Assembly: GCF_000378045.1 (NCBI RefSeq)
Contig: NZ_KB899090.1
Span: 248,001 to 312,000, forward strand
Length of the DNA: 64,000 nucleotides
Origin: Marinobacterium rhizophilum DSM 18822
GTDB taxonomy: Bacteria; Pseudomonadota; Gammaproteobacteria; Pseudomonadales; Balneatricaceae
Reading direction: 5' to 3'
This document shows, in pieces, positions 62,235 through 64,000 of the stretch. The notes under the pieces were generated by a model, which had not been told where the DNA came from, did no database searches, and saw nothing but the letters and a program-made list of their open reading frames with translations. Within the stretch, counting starts at the first letter, position 1; every line of letters starts with the position of its first letter. Made by a program: the position numbers and the translations under genes.

Positions 62235-62359
62235 CAGGAACCTTGGACAATGGTTATACATCAGATACCCAGATGCTATGCCCAACAGGGAGCGTCATTT
62301 TCAAGCCCGCTCCATTGGCAGGCAACCCGGCAACCAAGGACAACGACTTTCAAAACTCA

Positions 62360-62965
62360 ATGATTAAATTTCCGGACTCACGCACCCCGAAACGACTCGC
62401 CACTGGCCTCATTCTGCTAGCTTCCTTTTCCCTGCAACCGGCTTTCGCCCAGCCAGGCCATGTCGCCGATGACGTTTATACCTTTTACCACAGCGGCCCC
62501 AGCAACAAGTACCGTATTGCCGGCCGCGTTCGCAGCGGCGAAGCCGTTGAAATTCTCAAGCGCGATGCAAATACCGACTATGTCCAGGTCAAGCTCGAAA
62601 GCGGTCGCACCGGCTGGCTGCCAGGCGACCAGATCACCGAAGGACAAAGCACCCTGGCACGCCTGCCAGGGCTGCAGGCTGCACTGAACGAAAAAAGCGC
62701 GACCACCTTGAAACAAGCCGATGAAATCGAAAGGTTACGTTCAGAGCTGACGGAACTCAAAACCCGCGACCAGACATACGCCGGAGAGCGCGATGCGCTT
62801 AATCGCCAGATCAAGGATTTGAACTATCAGATCGAAAACATGGATGAAAGCAACCTGATGCGCTGGCTAACGCACGGTGGTCTGGTGGCACTTGGTGGCG
62901 TATTACTGGGCCTGCTGATTCCGTATTTTCCGAAACGGCGCAAGCGCAGCAACGACTGGTTCTAA
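62360..62965 (+). CDS. ygiM: SH3-domain protein YgiM (TIGR04211)
   Basis: The 201-residue protein has a signal peptide (about 1-30), a bacterial SH3 domain (YTFYHSGPSNKYRIAGRV through SGRTGWLPGDQI), a coiled coil (about 105-170) and a C-terminal membrane helix with a positively charged tail (PKRRKRSND). This is the YgiM architecture. The ATG at 62360 gives a proper signal peptide; the frame is open upstream to 62243. Function is probably envelope-related but unproven. Confidence 0.87.
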   Translation: MIKFPDSRTPKRLATGLILLASFSLQPAFAQPGHVADDVYTFYHSGPSNKYRIAGRVRSGEAVEILKRDANTDYVQVKLESGRTGWLPGDQITEGQSTLARLPGLQAALNEKSATTLKQADEIERLRSELTELKTRDQTYAGERDALNRQIKDLNYQIENMDESNLMRWLTHGGLVALGGVLLGLLIPYFPKRRKRSNDWF

Positions 62966-62990
62966 TCGAAACAATCAGCACAAACGACTA

Positions 62991-63030
62991 CTCAATAGCG
63001 ACGGTGCGCAAGGATACCGTCGCTACTGAG
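62991..63030. repeat. Long inverted repeat upstream of nsrR
   Basis: CTCA-A-TAGCGACGGT pairs with ACCGTCGCTA-C-TGAG around a 10-base loop, 14 pairs with one mismatch. It lies 26 bases after the ygiM stop and could be a terminator-like structure for ygiM, although the T-rich stretch is 25 bases away. Confidence 0.6.
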
Positions 63031-63044
63031 CGTCACCTGTATCT

Positions 63045-63055
63045 TGTACGTTACA
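63045..63055. promoter_or_regulatory. TGTA-N3-TACA palindrome upstream of nsrR
   Basis: TGTACGTTACA lies in ATCTTGTACGTTACATTT, which shares the AT-rich, TGTA/TACA character of NsrR sites. It is about 80 bases before the nsrR start and may be an autoregulatory site. The match is weak. Confidence 0.3.
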
Positions 63056-63133
63056 TTTTTGATTGAATAATCATCGAATGGCATAGATAATTTCACGTCT
63101 GACCAATTTGTGATCAGCCGAAAGCCAGACTCT

Positions 63134-63589
63134 ATGCAACTCAACAAGCAGACTGACTACGCTATCCGCGTACTTATCTATCTTGCGACCGCCCCGCGGA
63201 GCAAGCTCTGCACCATCGCACAGATGGCGTCGGCACTGAACATTTCACCCAACAACCTGGCAAAAATTGTCAACCGCTTTGCCGCAGACGGCTTGATCAC
63301 CACACTGCGCGGACGCAACGGCGGCATGATGCTCAACAGCGAAACCCTGAATTTTCGCATGGGCGACCTGGTGGCCTCTTTTGAATCCGATACGGAACTG
63401 GCGCACTGTGAACAGCCCGGATGTGTTCTGGCAATGCAGTGCCGCTGGCGCCAGATTCTCGCCGACTCCTTGCAGCACATGCTCGAACACATGAACCAGT
63501 ACCGCCTGCGTGACCTGCTGCACGACACCGACTGGCTTGAGCAGGTGCTGCAGATTGCCCCCCTCCCATCCGGCGATAGCCTGACATAA
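63134..63589 (+). CDS. nsrR: Rrf2-family regulator NsrR
   Basis: NsrR is an iron-sulfur repressor that senses nitric oxide. From MQLNKQTDYAIR the protein is 151 residues: a winged helix (about 1-75) and the cluster-binding cysteines CEQPGCVLAMQC, spaced C-x4-C-x5-C as in NsrR. That spacing and LNKQTDYAIRVLIYLA favour NsrR over IscR. Known targets (hmp, norVW) are not in the window. Confidence 0.88.
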   Translation: MQLNKQTDYAIRVLIYLATAPRSKLCTIAQMASALNISPNNLAKIVNRFAADGLITTLRGRNGGMMLNSETLNFRMGDLVASFESDTELAHCEQPGCVLAMQCRWRQILADSLQHMLEHMNQYRLRDLLHDTDWLEQVLQIAPLPSGDSLT

Positions 63590-63670
63590 TCAGCGCCATT
63601 GCGAGCCCCAATTGGCAACACACCGAGGCGCCGTGTTCAACTTGTCAGCATTGACTGACAGGAGGAACAC

Positions 63671-63913
63671 ATGGAACGCATTACCATTTTTGGACGTGAA
63701 GGTTGTGGTTACTGCCGCCGGGCAAAAGAACTGTGCGACATAAAATCCCTCAATTACCGTTACATCGATATCCAGGCCGAGGGGATCAGCAAGGCGGATC
63801 TCGAAAAGACGATTGGCAAGCCGGTACTCACGGTGCCACAGATTTTTCACGGGCAACAGCACATTGGGGGCTACACTGAATTTGCCCACCTGCTGAAGCA
63901 GACTTTCGCCTGA
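63671..63913 (+). CDS. Glutaredoxin (GrxA-like)
   Basis: The 80-residue protein has the dithiol active site Cys12-Gly-Tyr-Cys15, the cis-Pro motif TVPQIF and GGYTEFAHLL for glutathione binding. It reduces disulfides or mixed glutathione disulfides in the cytoplasm. AGGAGG lies eight bases before the ATG. It is 81 bases after nsrR and may be co-regulated, though no shared operator is clear. Confidence 0.93.
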   Translation: MERITIFGREGCGYCRRAKELCDIKSLNYRYIDIQAEGISKADLEKTIGKPVLTVPQIFHGQQHIGGYTEFAHLLKQTFA

Positions 63914-64000
63914 GCAGGCGCGCACCAAGTCAGCCAGGGCTGTTATCCTGGCTGTATTACTGTTACAAAGGTAGACTGCTGTTCAGGTAAACGACCTGAA

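Noticed and set aside
1-64000. Mobile elements, prophage, CRISPR array, restriction or toxin-antitoxin genes
   Set aside because: No transposase, integrase, terminal repeats, spaced direct repeats, Cas or R-M motifs were found; the only repeated DNA is the tRNA array and short palindromes.

Overview
The window (about 57% G+C) is a stretch of ordinary gammaproteobacterial chromosome. Gene order and protein types point to a marine Pseudomonadales/Oceanospirillales-type bacterium (Marinobacterium-like is my guess). Two blocks follow the pseudomonad order: pepN - DUF2797 - yeaC, then rhomboid - metallophosphatase - nadK, and dusA - tal - rssC - rssB - mlaA. Enterobacterial-type genes such as ygiM, yajG, syd, ppnN and nsrR also occur. 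I see no insertion sequence, prophage, integrase or CRISPR array.

Layout. 0-15.4 kb holds housekeeping genes: pyrD, an orphan batD, yfcH, a riboflavin synthase, a hemerythrin, a HAD phosphatase overlapping an AlbA_2-domain gene, pepN, a rhomboid protease, nadK and a PLP deaminase-like enzyme. 15.6-16.6 kb is a minus-strand tRNA array of alternating Asp and Val genes, with one decayed Asp copy and a recognisable promoter and terminator. 16.9-22.6 kb has syd, yajG, a Tag-like glycosylase, alaA and a large MscS-type channel. 22.7-28.9 kb is a tight six-gene glycan cluster (four glycosyltransferases, a deacetylase and a phosphatase). 29-37.6 kb has an exonuclease/methyltransferase pair, htpX, an ATP-NAD-kinase-like gene, a PilZ protein, pdxB and speD. 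37.2-46 kb has dgkA with a phosphoethanolamine transferase, dusA, tal, the rssBC phosphatase/STAS pair, mlaA and a porin. 46.2-54.2 kb is a minus-strand run: ppnN, an M23 peptidase overlapping a bactofilin, a class II amidotransferase and hrpA. 54.7-64 kb has a PhoH-family ATPase, mqo, yidD, an SLC5-STAC protein without a kinase, mscS, ygiM, nsrR and a glutaredoxin.

How genes work together. The overlapping eptA-like and dgkA genes fit a phosphoethanolamine-transfer and diacylglycerol-recycling unit. The M23 peptidase and bactofilin fit a cell-shape module. The glycan cluster looks like one pathway but lacks an exporter or polymerase.

The most interesting signals lie between genes. A minus-strand element at about 41808-41945 has a promoter, four GGA motifs (two in clear hairpin loops, one in a loop closed partly by G-U, one probably unpaired) and an intrinsic terminator. 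This is the architecture of a CsrB/RsmY/RsmZ-type RNA, and it sits directly downstream of rssBC. A second minus-strand element at about 35928-36086 has a promoter overlapped by a Fur-box-like sequence and a strong terminator with no gene before it, which suggests a Fur-repressed small RNA divergent from speD. The speD leader also carries a terminator-like hairpin directly against its ribosome binding site. None of these is proven: all are read from sequence alone.
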